From NCBI RefSeq assembly GCF_030812595.1, contig NZ_JAUSSZ010000005.1:203512-267511 (forward strand): 64,000 nt of DNA. Direction: 5' to 3'. Both the position numbers and the translations under genes were made by a program. Shown one piece after another: positions 26,001 through 34,627 of the stretch (positions are counted from its first letter, which is position 1; each line of letters begins with the position of its first letter). Below the pieces are notes generated by a model. It was not told where the DNA came from and did no database searches. It saw only the letters and a program-made list of their open reading frames with translations. The stretch is from Arthrobacter bambusae (GTDB lineage: Bacteria > Actinomycetota > Actinomycetes > Actinomycetales > Micrococcaceae).

Positions 26001-26417
26001 CTCAAATAAGCCCGCAACGCTCGCTCACAAACAAGCCCACCGGAGGCAACGCTCGGTCACATCCCACCGGCCCAACCCGAACGCCCACTCACATCCCACC
26101 GGCCCAACCCGAACGCCCACTCACAAACAACCCCAATCAAGGGGATCCCCCTGCAGATGATGTGACCGGGCGTCCGCGATTCAACCCCCGGAAGTGAGCG
26201 AGCGTCCGCCAAGCAACCCACAGACGTGACCGGGCGTCCGCGATTCAACCCCCGGAAGTGAGCGAGCGTCCGCCAAGCGACCCACATATGTGACCGGGCG
26301 TCCGCGATTCAACCCCCGGAAGTGACCGGGCGTCCGCCAAGCGACCCGCATATGTGACCGGGCGTCCGCGATTCAACCCCCGGAAGTGACCGGGCGTCCG
26401 CGAAGCGACGGGGGCTT
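25997..26417. repeat. Array of twelve 32-bp repeat units in two outward-facing arms
   Basis: This 420-nt stretch has no gene. Every 32 nt it restarts with GTGASYGRGCGTY (S=C/G, Y=C/T, R=A/G). Right arm, plus strand: unit starts at 26162, 26194, 26226, 26258, 26290, 26322, 26354 and 26386; the four odd units are identical and alternate with a second type, giving a 64-bp higher-order repeat. Left arm, minus strand: unit starts at 26124, 26092, 26060 and 26028; the first two are identical. Both arms begin at a 37-nt centre (26125-26161) holding the perfect palindrome GGGGATCCCC (26141-26150). The left end overlaps the ohrR -35 region and the right end reaches the amidohydrolase stop codon. Function unknown. 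Confidence 0.93.
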
Positions 26418-27615
26418 AGAGATCCCGGATGGTTCGCAACGCGGCAGCGGCCAGGACCTGGATCGCGAAGCCGAGGGCACGCTCGTCCACCACGAAGTCA
26501 CCCCGGTGGAGATCGTATTCCTCGCCCCCGGGCGTGTGGGTTCCGAGCCGCATCATGGCACCCGGCAAGTCGGCCAGGAACCAGGCAAAGTCCTCGCCGC
26601 CCATGGACTGGGGCGTCAGGACGACGGCGTGCTCGCCAAGTTCCGCACGGGCCGCGGCCTCGATGAGGGCGGTCTCGTGTTCCGAGTTGACGACGGGAGG
26701 GACGCCGCGGGTGTGCTCGAGGTGTACGTCCACCCCGTACGGCGCGGCAACCTGCTGCACGACGTCGTCGAGCAACTCCCCTGCGCTGTGCCAGGCGTCA
26801 CGGTCCAGGCAACGCATGGTGCCGGCCATGTAACCACTGGCGGGGATCGCGTTGGGGGCGGAACCTGCCGAGATCTGGCCCCACACCACCGACACACCGC
26901 TGCGCACGTCCACGCGGCGGGACAGGACGGCCGGGACGTTGACCGCGATTTGGGCCAGTGCGAAGACCAGGTCTTCGGTCAGATGCGGGCGTGAAGTATG
27001 CCCGCCCCGTCCGGTCAATTCGATTTTGATGGTGTCCGAGGCCGAGGTGATGGGGCCGATGCGCGTGCCGATCTTGCCCACATTGATGCGCGGATCACAG
27101 TGCAGCGCCAGAATCCGCGGGACACCTTGGAGAACGCCCTGCTCGATGCAGGACAGCGCACCGCCGGGCATCGTTTCCTCTGCCGGCTGGAAGATGATGC
27201 GGACCGTGCCGCCCAAGGGGGATTCCTGGTGCATGGCATGCAGCACCAAGGCGATGCCGAGCATGCTGGTGGTGTGGACGTCATGCCCGCACGCGTGGGT
27301 CACCCCGTGGTTCTTCGACGCAAACGGAAGCCCGGTCTCCTCGATGATGGGAAGGGCGTCGATGTCTCCGCGCAGGGCGGTGGCGATGGGCCCTTCACCG
27401 ACGTCTACCGTCAGCCCCGAGCCCTCCAGCCGGCGCGGTTCCAGTCCCGCCGCCTCGAGCCGTTCCGCCAACTTGTCCGTGGTGCGGAATTCCTTGAAGG
27501 AAAGTTCGGGGTGCGCGTGCAGGTCCCTCCGGAATTCGATGAGCTCCGGCAAGAGATCGTCAAGCCACGGCTTCACCACGGGGGTCGGCTCGGTTTCGGT
27601 AGTGAAATTGCGCAC
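26416..27615 (-). CDS. M20-family amidohydrolase (N-acyl amino acid amidohydrolase type)
   Basis: Metal-dependent amidase, 399 residues, probably cleaving N-acyl or amide-linked amino acids. Two-metal ligands are visible: VTHACGHDVHT (Cys, His), PAEETMPGGA (Glu), LHCDP (His) and MGGEDFAWF (last Glu/Asp region). The dimerisation domain has GRGGHTSRPHL. The start is GTG 27615 with TAGAGT ending 6 nt upstream and no ribosome site, so a leaderless mRNA is likely. Its stop codon touches the 32-bp repeat array. Substrate cannot be inferred. Confidence 0.9.
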   Translation of the reverse strand: MRNFTTETEPTPVVKPWLDDLLPELIEFRRDLHAHPELSFKEFRTTDKLAERLEAAGLEPRRLEGSGLTVDVGEGPIATALRGDIDALPIIEETGLPFASKNHGVTHACGHDVHTTSMLGIALVLHAMHQESPLGGTVRIIFQPAEETMPGGALSCIEQGVLQGVPRILALHCDPRINVGKIGTRIGPITSASDTIKIELTGRGGHTSRPHLTEDLVFALAQIAVNVPAVLSRRVDVRSGVSVVWGQISAGSAPNAIPASGYMAGTMRCLDRDAWHSAGELLDDVVQQVAAPYGVDVHLEHTRGVPPVVNSEHETALIEAAARAELGEHAVVLTPQSMGGEDFAWFLADLPGAMMRLGTHTPGGEEYDLHRGDFVVDERALGFAIQVLAAAALRTIRDL

Positions 27616-27690
27616 CTCACAACTCTAGCCATCTGCGCCCTCCGAATAGCGAAAGCGGTCTCTTGGTTACGGACTGCTCCGCAGGGCGGC

Positions 27691-28824
27691 CTAAAGAACG
27701 TCGGTGTCCCCGCTGGCCTTGAGCGCGTCCACCGCACCCTTGACCCGCTGGGCGTGTTCCTTTGTGGTGACCAACAGCGCGTCCGGCGTGTCAACGATCA
27801 CAACGTCCTTGATACCGATAAGGGCGATGACCCGCTTGGTATCGGAGACAACCACCCCGCTCGCGTTCTCAGTGAAGACGCGGGCGCCTTCACCCAGGAC
27901 CGTCACCTCGTCGACGTCGCCGGCGTTGTTGAGGCGACCGATCGCGGCAAAGTCTCCGACGTCGTCCCAGCGGAAAGTACCGGGCACGACGGCGACATCC
28001 CCGGCTGCCGCCGCGGGTTCCGCCACGGCATAGTCGATGGCGATCTTCGGCAGGGTGGGCCAAACCTTCGCAGTTACTTCATCGCGATCCGGGGTGTCCC
28101 AGGCATCGGCAATTTCCTGCAGTCCGGCGAAGAGGACCGGCTGGTTTGCCTCCAGGTGCTTGAGCATGAGTGCCACCGGGGCGACGAACATGCCGGCGTT
28201 CCAGACGTAGTCGCCGGTCTCAAGGTACTTCTTGGCGATGTCTTCGCTCGGCTTCTCGACGAATTCCACCACCGCGTGTGCGTTCGGCGCATCGTCGATA
28301 TGGAGCAGGTCGCCGGTCCGGATATAACCGAATCCGGTTGATGGGTGCGTGGGCTTGATGCCTATGGTGACAATTTTTCCGGTGGCAGCAGTGTGGATGG
28401 CCTCCCGGACCGTGTCCCGGAAGAGGTCGTCCGGGCTGATGACATGGTCGGCCGCAAAGGAGCCCATGATCGTGTCCGGGTCGCGACGGTGCAGGATCGC
28501 GGCAGCGAGGCCGATCGCCGCTCCCGAGTCCTTCGGTTCGCTTTCGAGGACCAGCTCGTCGTCGCCCACTTCGGGAAGCTGGTGGCACACGGCAATCCGG
28601 TGCGCGACGCCGGTAACCACCAGCACGCGGTTTCCGGCCAGCGGTTCAAGTCGGTCGTACGTAGCCCGCAGCAGGGTGCTTCCCGAGCCCGTGAGGTCGT
28701 GCAGGAACTTGGGCGCCGCAGCACGCGAAAGCGGCCACAGCCGCGTACCCACTCCACCGGCCGGGATAACCGCATGGAAGTGGCGCAATGGCGATTCGGG
28801 GCTTGCTGCGTTTTCTATACTCAC
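27691..28824 (-). CDS. manC: Mannose-1-phosphate guanylyltransferase
   Basis: Makes GDP-mannose from mannose-1-phosphate and GTP for glycan and lipoglycan synthesis. 377 residues of the single-domain form without the isomerase domain. Motifs: IPAGGVGTRLWPLSRAAAPK at the N-terminus (nucleotide binding), KPTHPSTGFGYIRTG and FVEKPSEDIAKKYL (sugar-phosphate binding), and WDDVGDF. GTG 28824 has TAAGGT 6 nt upstream, which can be read as a -10 box or as a weak ribosome site. It stands divergent to the sdh operon. Confidence 0.93.
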   Translation of the reverse strand: MSIENAASPESPLRHFHAVIPAGGVGTRLWPLSRAAAPKFLHDLTGSGSTLLRATYDRLEPLAGNRVLVVTGVAHRIAVCHQLPEVGDDELVLESEPKDSGAAIGLAAAILHRRDPDTIMGSFAADHVISPDDLFRDTVREAIHTAATGKIVTIGIKPTHPSTGFGYIRTGDLLHIDDAPNAHAVVEFVEKPSEDIAKKYLETGDYVWNAGMFVAPVALMLKHLEANQPVLFAGLQEIADAWDTPDRDEVTAKVWPTLPKIAIDYAVAEPAAAAGDVAVVPGTFRWDDVGDFAAIGRLNNAGDVDEVTVLGEGARVFTENASGVVVSDTKRVIALIGIKDVVIVDTPDALLVTTKEHAQRVKGAVDALKASGDTDVL

Positions 28825-28945
28825 CGCAACACCTTATCCGACACCCGGGCTAGTCCCGCTTTGTGGTCTTCGTCTCACCATCGTGGCGAAAAGGCCGGAA
28901 TTCAGGCGAACACCCGCACTTTCGTTACAAGAAGGGGCCCCTGAA

Positions 28946-28974
28946 TTGAATAAGCTGTGAGCGAAGCCTAGATT
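28946..28974 (+). promoter_or_regulatory. Promoter of the sdhCDAB operon
   Basis: TTGAAT (28946-28951) and TAGATT (28969-28974) are 17 nt apart, about 90 nt before sdhC. The palindrome AGCCTA-GATT-TAGGCT (28965-28980) overlaps the -10 and could be an operator. The rest of the 238-nt manC-sdhC gap shows nothing else distinct. Confidence 0.5.
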
Positions 28975-29062
28975 TAGGCTGAGCTACGAGTGCTCTCGCG
29001 GCTGGCGTTCCCCCCGCATGGATCCCGTGCAAGCGCCGCTGTGTTGCAGGAAGGTTTATTCA

Positions 29063-29443
29063 GTGCCGACAAAACCAGCTGGCACCTTGTACCGCGGCCG
29101 TGAAGGCATGTGGTCCTGGGTTGGACACCGCATTACCGGTGTAGTGATCTTTTTCTTCTTGTTGGTCCATGTGCTGGACACCTCATTGGTGCGCGTGTCC
29201 CCGGAGGCATACACGGCCGTTATCGGCGCCTACAAGAACCCCCTCATGGCCCTGGGCGAAACGGGCCTCGTCGCGGCGATCGTATTCCACGCCTTCAACG
29301 GCCTGCGCGTCATCGCCATTGATTTCTGGAAGAAGGGCGCAAAGTACCAGCGCCAGATGCTGTGGACTGTCCTGGTGTTGTGGCTGGTTGTTTTCGGTGC
29401 CTTCGCCATCCGCCACCTGTCCCTCGCACTGGGAGGCCACTAA
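29063..29443 (+). CDS. sdhC: Succinate dehydrogenase cytochrome b556 subunit SdhC
   Basis: Membrane anchor subunit that binds heme b and menaquinone in complex II. 126 residues from GTG 29063 with GGAAGG upstream; the frame opens earlier at 29018 but without a ribosome site. Three membrane helices, with the family motif MWSWVGHRITGVVIFFFLLV and heme-ligand His in FHAFNGLRVIAIDF. First gene of sdhCDAB. Confidence 0.93.
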   Translation: MPTKPAGTLYRGREGMWSWVGHRITGVVIFFFLLVHVLDTSLVRVSPEAYTAVIGAYKNPLMALGETGLVAAIVFHAFNGLRVIAIDFWKKGAKYQRQMLWTVLVLWLVVFGAFAIRHLSLALGGH

Positions 29444-29446
29444 GCC

Positions 29447-29941
29447 ATGAGCACTGAGATTCAAACCCCACGCAGTGGAAGAAACAGCAGCGGAAAATAC
29501 AGCAGCGGAAAAATTGCTCCGCAGTACCGTCGCGGCACCGGTTCAAAAGGGAACTTCGAGATGTTCGCGTGGCTCTTCATGCGGCTCTCCGGCGTCGTCC
29601 TCGTGGTCCTGATCTTCGGCCACCTCTTTGTGAACCTCATGGTGGGCGAGGGCATCCACGGCATTGACTTCGGCTTCGTCGCCGGCAAGTGGGCTGACCC
29701 GTTCTGGCAGTTCTGGGACCTGGCGATGCTGTGGCTCGCCATGCTGCACGGCACCAACGGTGTCCGCACCATCATCAACGACTACGCCGAGAAAGACGCC
29801 ACGCGCCTCTGGCTCAAAGTGGTCCTCTACGCGGCTACAGTCGTCATCGTCGTTCTTGGCACACTGGTGATCTTCACGTTCAACCCATGCCCTGTCGTCA
29901 ACGGCGTTCAGCTGCCGGGCGGGTTCTGCCCGGCGCCGTAG
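29447..29941 (+). CDS. sdhD: Succinate dehydrogenase hydrophobic anchor subunit SdhD
   Basis: Second anchor of complex II, 164 residues, 3 nt after sdhC. A basic Ser/Gly-rich head (RSGRNSSGKYSSGK) precedes three helices; motifs FAWLFMRLSGVVLVVLIFGH and LAMLHGTNGVRTIINDYA supply the second heme-region His. The C-terminal extension has two Cys (FNPCPVVNG, GGFCPAP) outside the membrane, which is unusual and could form a disulfide (inference). Confidence 0.92.
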   Translation: MSTEIQTPRSGRNSSGKYSSGKIAPQYRRGTGSKGNFEMFAWLFMRLSGVVLVVLIFGHLFVNLMVGEGIHGIDFGFVAGKWADPFWQFWDLAMLWLAMLHGTNGVRTIINDYAEKDATRLWLKVVLYAATVVIVVLGTLVIFTFNPCPVVNGVQLPGGFCPAP

Positions 29942-30034
29942 CAGCTCCGCTGCACCACCGGCTTCGTCCGGCTGTGCACAACACGCGGAGCAGGCTCCGC
30001 CAACCATCTGACTTAGAGAGAAAGAGCATCTGGT

Positions 30035-31834
30035 ATGCAGGTCCATAAGTACGACGTCGTTATTGTCGGTGCCGGCGGCGCCGGCATGCGCGCCGCGATC
30101 GAATCCGGCCAGCGCGCACGCACCGCAGTACTGACCAAGCTCTACCCCACCCGTTCCCACACGGGCGCGGCCCAGGGCGGCATGTGCGCCGCCCTGGCCA
30201 ACGTCGAAGAGGACAACTGGGAGTGGCACACATTCGACACCGTCAAGGGCGGCGACTACCTGGTTGACCAGGATGCAGCCGAAGTCATGGCGAAGGAAGC
30301 CATCGACGCAGTGCTGGACCTGGAAAAGATGGGCCTGCCGTTCAACCGCACGCCCGAAGGCCGCATCGACCAGCGCCGCTTCGGTGGCCACACCCGTGAC
30401 CACGGCAAGGCTCCCGTCCGCCGCGCCTGCTACGCAGCAGACCGCACGGGCCACATGATCCTGCAGACTTTGTACCAAAACTGCGTCAAGCACAACGTTG
30501 AGTTCTACAACGAGTACTACGTCCTGGACCTGCTGACCGTCGAGGAAGACGCCGTCCGCGAAGACGGAACGCCGTACAAGCAGAAGCGTGTGGCCGGCGT
30601 CGTCTCCTACGACCTCGCCTCCGGCGAATTGCACGTCTTCCAGGCGAAGTCCGTGGTGTTCGCCTCGGGCGGCGCAGGCAAGGTCTTCAAGACCACCTCC
30701 AACGCCCACACCCTCACCGGTGATGGCATGGGCATCGCTTTCCGCCGGGGAATCCCGTTGGAGGACATGGAGTTCTTCCAGTTCCACCCGACCGGTCTCG
30801 CTGGCTTGGGCATCCTCCTCTCGGAAGCTGCCCGCGGCGAGGGCGCGATCCTTCGTAACTCCGAGGGTGAGCGCTTCATGGAACGCTACGCTCCCACCAT
30901 CAAGGACCTCGCGCCCCGCGACATTGTGGCCCGTTCCATGGCAAACGAAGTCCGTGAGGGACGCGGCTGCGGCCCGAACAAGGACTACGTCCTCCTTGAC
31001 CTCACGCACCTTGAGCCGGCACACATCGACGCGAAGCTTCCGGACATCACCGAATTCGCGCGCACCTACCTCGGTGTCGAGCCGTACACGGAGCCGGTTC
31101 CGGTGTTCCCGACGGCGCACTACGCCATGGGCGGCATCCCGACCAACATCACCACCGAGGTCCTGCAGGACAACGACACGATCGTGCCGGGACTGTACGC
31201 AGCCGGCGAAGTCGCTTGCGTTTCCGTGCACGGCTCCAACCGTCTGGGTACCAACTCGCTGCTGGACATCAACGTCTTCGGCAAGCGTGCAGGCATTGCC
31301 GCGGCCGAATACGCCAAGACGGCTGACTTCGTGGAGCTTCCGGAAGATCCGGAGGCATACACGATGGATTTGCTGAACCACGTCCGCACCTCCGATGGCG
31401 GCGAGAGGGTTGCAGCGATCCGCAAGGAACTGCAGGACACCATGGATGCCAACATGCAGGTGTTCCGTACTGCTGACACCCTGAACCAGGTGCTCGCGGA
31501 CATCGCATCCCTCGAAGAGCGCTACCAGCGCATCACCGTCCAGGACAAGGGAAAGCGCTTCAACCTTGACTTGCTCGAAGCGGTGGAACTGGGCTTCCTG
31601 CTGGAACTGGCCAAGGTCATGACAGTTGCTGCCCTGCACCGCGAGGAGTCCCGTGGAGGCCACTTCCGCGAAGACTTCCCGGAGCGCGACGACGAAAATT
31701 TCATGAAGCACTCCATGGCGTATAAGGATGAGCACGCCCCAGCGGACGGGTCTGCGGAAGCAATCGCCGGCATCCGACTCGGCACCAAGCCTGTTGCCTT
31801 TACGCGCTACGAGCCGATGGTGAGGAAGTACTAA
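30035..31834 (+). CDS. sdhA: Succinate dehydrogenase flavoprotein subunit SdhA
   Basis: Catalytic FAD subunit that oxidises succinate to fumarate. 599 residues. FAD motif VIVGAGGAGMRAAIE at the N-terminus; the His in TRSHTGAAQGGM carries covalent FAD; the active-site regions are RRFGGHTRDHGKAP, FHPTGL and the capping-domain block with REGRGCGPNKDYV. C-terminal HREESRGGHFREDFPERDD is typical. The 93-nt gap before it holds a small inverted repeat (29985-30000). The ribosome site is weak. Confidence 0.97.
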   Translation: MQVHKYDVVIVGAGGAGMRAAIESGQRARTAVLTKLYPTRSHTGAAQGGMCAALANVEEDNWEWHTFDTVKGGDYLVDQDAAEVMAKEAIDAVLDLEKMGLPFNRTPEGRIDQRRFGGHTRDHGKAPVRRACYAADRTGHMILQTLYQNCVKHNVEFYNEYYVLDLLTVEEDAVREDGTPYKQKRVAGVVSYDLASGELHVFQAKSVVFASGGAGKVFKTTSNAHTLTGDGMGIAFRRGIPLEDMEFFQFHPTGLAGLGILLSEAARGEGAILRNSEGERFMERYAPTIKDLAPRDIVARSMANEVREGRGCGPNKDYVLLDLTHLEPAHIDAKLPDITEFARTYLGVEPYTEPVPVFPTAHYAMGGIPTNITTEVLQDNDTIVPGLYAAGEVACVSVHGSNRLGTNSLLDINVFGKRAGIAAAEYAKTADFVELPEDPEAYTMDLLNHVRTSDGGERVAAIRKELQDTMDANMQVFRTADTLNQVLADIASLEERYQRITVQDKGKRFNLDLLEAVELGFLLELAKVMTVAALHREESRGGHFREDFPERDDENFMKHSMAYKDEHAPADGSAEAIAGIRLGTKPVAFTRYEPMVRKY

Positions 31835-31835
31835 G

Positions 31836-32618
31836 ATGTCTGCTGAACTTGCTGAGCCAGCATCCAAGATCGAGTTGCCCGCGCACATTGGTGGAGGCGG
31901 GGAAATTCCCACCTTCAACATCACCCTGCGGGTGCGGCGCTACAACCCGGAGGTCTCGGAAGAGCCCGTATGGGAAGACCACCAGCTGACGATGTACGGG
32001 ACCGACCGGGTGCTGGACGCCTTGCACAAGATCAAGTGGGAGATCGACGGCTCGCTGTCCTTCCGCCGTTCCTGTGCACACGGCGTTTGTGGCTCCGACG
32101 CCATGCGCATCAATGGCCGTAACCGCCTCGCGTGCAAGACCCTGCTGAAGGACCTGGACACCGCCAAGCCCATCACCGTTGAACCGATCAAGGGCCTCCC
32201 TGTGGAGAAGGACCTGATCGTGGACATGGAGCCGTTCTTCCAGTCCTTCCGCGAGGTCATGCCGTTCCTGATCAACAAGGGCCACGAGCCCACCAAGGAA
32301 CGCCTGCAGTCGGTTGAGGACCGTGAACGGTTCGACGACACGACCAAGTGCATCCTGTGCGCTGCGTGCACCTCGTCCTGCCCTGTGTTCTGGACCGACG
32401 GCCAGTACTTCGGCCCGGCCGCGATTGTGAACGCGCACCGCTTCATCTTCGACTCCCGCGACGATGCCGGCGACATGCGCCTGGAGATCCTCAACGACAA
32501 GGAAGGCGTGTGGCGCTGCCGCACCACCTTCAACTGCTCCGAGGCTTGCCCGCGTGGCATCCAGGTGACGCAGGCTATCGCCGAGGTCAAGCAGGCCATC
32601 CTGGCACGCAAGATCTAG
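31836..32618 (+). CDS. sdhB: Succinate dehydrogenase iron-sulfur subunit SdhB
   Basis: Electron-transfer subunit, 260 residues, with all three clusters visible: [2Fe-2S] ligands in RRSCAHGVCGSDAM and RLACKT, [4Fe-4S] in CILCAACTSSCPVF, and the last ligands in CRTTFNCSEACPRGI. It starts 1 nt after the sdhA stop codon. Last gene of the operon, followed by a strong terminator. Confidence 0.97.
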   Translation: MSAELAEPASKIELPAHIGGGGEIPTFNITLRVRRYNPEVSEEPVWEDHQLTMYGTDRVLDALHKIKWEIDGSLSFRRSCAHGVCGSDAMRINGRNRLACKTLLKDLDTAKPITVEPIKGLPVEKDLIVDMEPFFQSFREVMPFLINKGHEPTKERLQSVEDRERFDDTTKCILCAACTSSCPVFWTDGQYFGPAAIVNAHRFIFDSRDDAGDMRLEILNDKEGVWRCRTTFNCSEACPRGIQVTQAIAEVKQAILARKI

Positions 32619-32634
32619 TTCCTGAATCTAAAGT

Positions 32635-32681
32635 ACGACGACGGCGCCGCCCACCGCTCTGGTGAGGGGCGCCGTCGTCGT
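32635..32681 (+). terminator. Terminator of sdhCDAB
   Basis: Perfect 14-bp stem (32635-32648 with 32668-32681), 19-nt loop, 16 nt after sdhB. The T-run is short (TTGT). Confidence 0.75.
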
Positions 32682-32734
32682 TGTCCAAGAACTATTCATG
32701 AAGAGCCAGCAACCCGCAAACGAAAGGCGGACAG

Positions 32735-33499
32735 GTGTCCAAATCCATGAAGATCAGCTTCGAAGGCAGCACCGGAGATCTCCTGGCGGGGATCGTGGAC
32801 GTGCCTGAGGGCCCGGTCCGGGGCTGGGGCGTGTTTTCCCATGGTTTGACCCTCGGGAAGGACAGTCCCTCTGCCTCGCGTATCTGCAAGGGCTTGGCGG
32901 ACCTTGGCGTCGGTATGCTTCGCTTCGACAACCTTGGGCTGGGCGACTCCGCCGGCGAATGGTCCGCCGGATCGTTCAGCGTCAAAGTGGCGGACACCAT
33001 CCGCGCCGCCGAGTTCATGCGTGCGGATGACAAGAAAATCTCCCTGCTGGTGGGCCATTCGTTCGGCGGAGCGGCTGTCCTGGCGGCTGCCCTTGGCCTT
33101 CCCGAGGTACGGGCTGTTGCGACGGTGGGCGCCCCGTTCGAACCCAAGCACGTGGAGCACATGTTCGACGCCGAGGTAAGCACGATCCTCAGTGAAGGCA
33201 GCGCAGAGGTCAATCTGGGCGGCAGGCGGATGGAGGTTCGCCGCCACTTTGTGGAAGACGTGGAGCGGGCAGACCTGAGGGACTGCATCCGTACCTTGCA
33301 CAGGCCCCTCATGGTGCTGCACTCCCCTACCGACAACACTGTGGGCATCGACAACGCAAGCGAGATCTTCCAAACGGCACGTCACCCGCGCAGCTTCGTT
33401 GCGATCGAAGGCAGCGACCACCTGTTGACGGGCAAGGGTCAGGCCGCCCGCGTTGCCGGGATCATTGCAGCCTGGGCCGGGCAGTACCTCGGCGACTAG
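32735..33499 (+). CDS. Alpha/beta hydrolase (serine hydrolase of unknown substrate)
   Basis: 254 residues, cytosolic. The nucleophile elbow is GHSFGG, the oxyanion region is FSHGLTLGKDSPSA, and the catalytic His is in GSDHLLTG; the acid is probably the Asp in HSPTDNTVG. The layout (short N-terminal strand pair, GDSAGEWSAGSF loop) resembles the hydrolase half of OsmC-fused alpha/beta hydrolases, but no OsmC domain is present. The start is GTG 32735 with AAGGCGG upstream. Stands alone after the sdh operon. Confidence 0.82.
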   Translation: MSKSMKISFEGSTGDLLAGIVDVPEGPVRGWGVFSHGLTLGKDSPSASRICKGLADLGVGMLRFDNLGLGDSAGEWSAGSFSVKVADTIRAAEFMRADDKKISLLVGHSFGGAAVLAAALGLPEVRAVATVGAPFEPKHVEHMFDAEVSTILSEGSAEVNLGGRRMEVRRHFVEDVERADLRDCIRTLHRPLMVLHSPTDNTVGIDNASEIFQTARHPRSFVAIEGSDHLLTGKGQAARVAGIIAAWAGQYLGD

Positions 33500-33559
33500 C
33501 AAGTGGCGGAGCCAAAGCCAGCTGCCTGGCAGTGGGGCGCCGCGTGCCCTCAAGAACCT

Positions 33560-34627
33560 TTAGCGTGGAAACGTACGGGGCAAAGGGTGCCGTGAACCCA
33601 GGGCGGGCTTGCGGTGCTCCTGCGCGCCGGTGTCCGCTTCCCTGATGGCCGACCAAGCCGCGGAGATCAAATAGACCTGGCTGACCAGGTTGAACCAGAT
33701 GAGAAGCCCGATAATGATGGCAAATGAGGCCAGGATCGGATTCCGTCCGGCATTCGCCAGCAATTCGGTGCTGAAGATCTGCAGGATGGTGTTCCCGACA
33801 CCGGCCAGCACCGTTCCTTCCAGGAACGCCCGGCGGCGAAGTTTCAGGCGGGCTGCAAAGCGGAACATGATGACCGCCGTCGCCCAATTGAGGACTAGTG
33901 GAACGGCCGTGCGAACGAGCCAGGTGACGGGGCCGCCCACGGCATCGGCCAAGCCGAGCTGTTCGATGATCCATCCGGCCGCCGTCCCGAACACCAGCGA
34001 AACACCGGCGCTGACCACCAGGGCTGCGCCGAGCAGCAGGAGGGTGCCGGCGTCACGGGCTTTCATCAGCAGCGGATTCTCCTGCACAGGCGCCAGTCCC
34101 ATGACTCCGCGAAGACCCGCCCGAATTCCGCCGATCCAGCCGAGCGCGGTGAATACCGTGACGACGGCGGCTATGGCAGCCGTCCAGCCAAGGCCTGTGG
34201 GATTCAAGAGATCATGGGGATCCACCAGTCCGTTGCCGCCGTTGGTCTTCAGTAGTCCCGGGGCCGCCGTGGCGACGCTGGAAATAATTGAATCAACCAG
34301 TCGGGGCTGCCCGTTGAGGACCAAACCGGTCACGGCGAATCCCGTTGCCAACAGGCCTGTGACGGAGAAGAACATGGTGAAGCCAATGCCCGCACTCAAC
34401 AGCGGACCAAGGCGCAGGTTGTAGAGGTTAAAGGCGCGCATGGGCCGGAAGTTGCTCAGCCGGGCGAGGGCCAGGTTGATGAACGCCGGTAGCTTGGCGC
34501 CTCTGTTGCCTGAGCGCCGGGCCTTACCCCATTCGACCTGCCGGTGAATGAGCTGCAGCTTCAGCTGCGCCCCTTCAGTCGGCAGTGGTGGCCTGTCCGC
34601 CTGCTGCCGATCGTTGTTCTGTGCCAT
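33560..34627 (-). CDS. YihY/BrkB-family inner membrane protein
   Basis: 355-residue polytopic protein of the YihY/virulence-factor BrkB family (historically mis-called RNase BN). A basic cytosolic head (QLIHRQVEWGKARRSG) precedes about six membrane helices; family motifs are FNLYNLRLGPLLSAGIGFTM, LGWIGGIRAGLRGVMG and LNWATAVIMFRFAARLKLRR. Function not established. The start ATG 34627 lies 53 nt inside the upstream LigT-like gene; no ribosome site is visible, so the start is uncertain. Confidence 0.8.
   Translation of the reverse strand: MAQNNDRQQADRPPLPTEGAQLKLQLIHRQVEWGKARRSGNRGAKLPAFINLALARLSNFRPMRAFNLYNLRLGPLLSAGIGFTMFFSVTGLLATGFAVTGLVLNGQPRLVDSIISSVATAAPGLLKTNGGNGLVDPHDLLNPTGLGWTAAIAAVVTVFTALGWIGGIRAGLRGVMGLAPVQENPLLMKARDAGTLLLLGAALVVSAGVSLVFGTAAGWIIEQLGLADAVGGPVTWLVRTAVPLVLNWATAVIMFRFAARLKLRRRAFLEGTVLAGVGNTILQIFSTELLANAGRNPILASFAIIIGLLIWFNLVSQVYLISAAWSAIREADTGAQEHRKPALGSRHPLPRTFPR

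Noticed and set aside
25997..26417. CRISPR array
   Set aside because: Units are not repeat-plus-unique-spacer: half the units are identical over all 32 nt, arms face opposite ways, and no cas genes are nearby.
29543..31924. 793-residue minus-strand open frame opposite sdhA
   Set aside because: It mirrors sdhA codon by codon in a GC-rich gene, has no ribosome site and shows low-complexity His/Val/Gly composition typical of antisense shadows.
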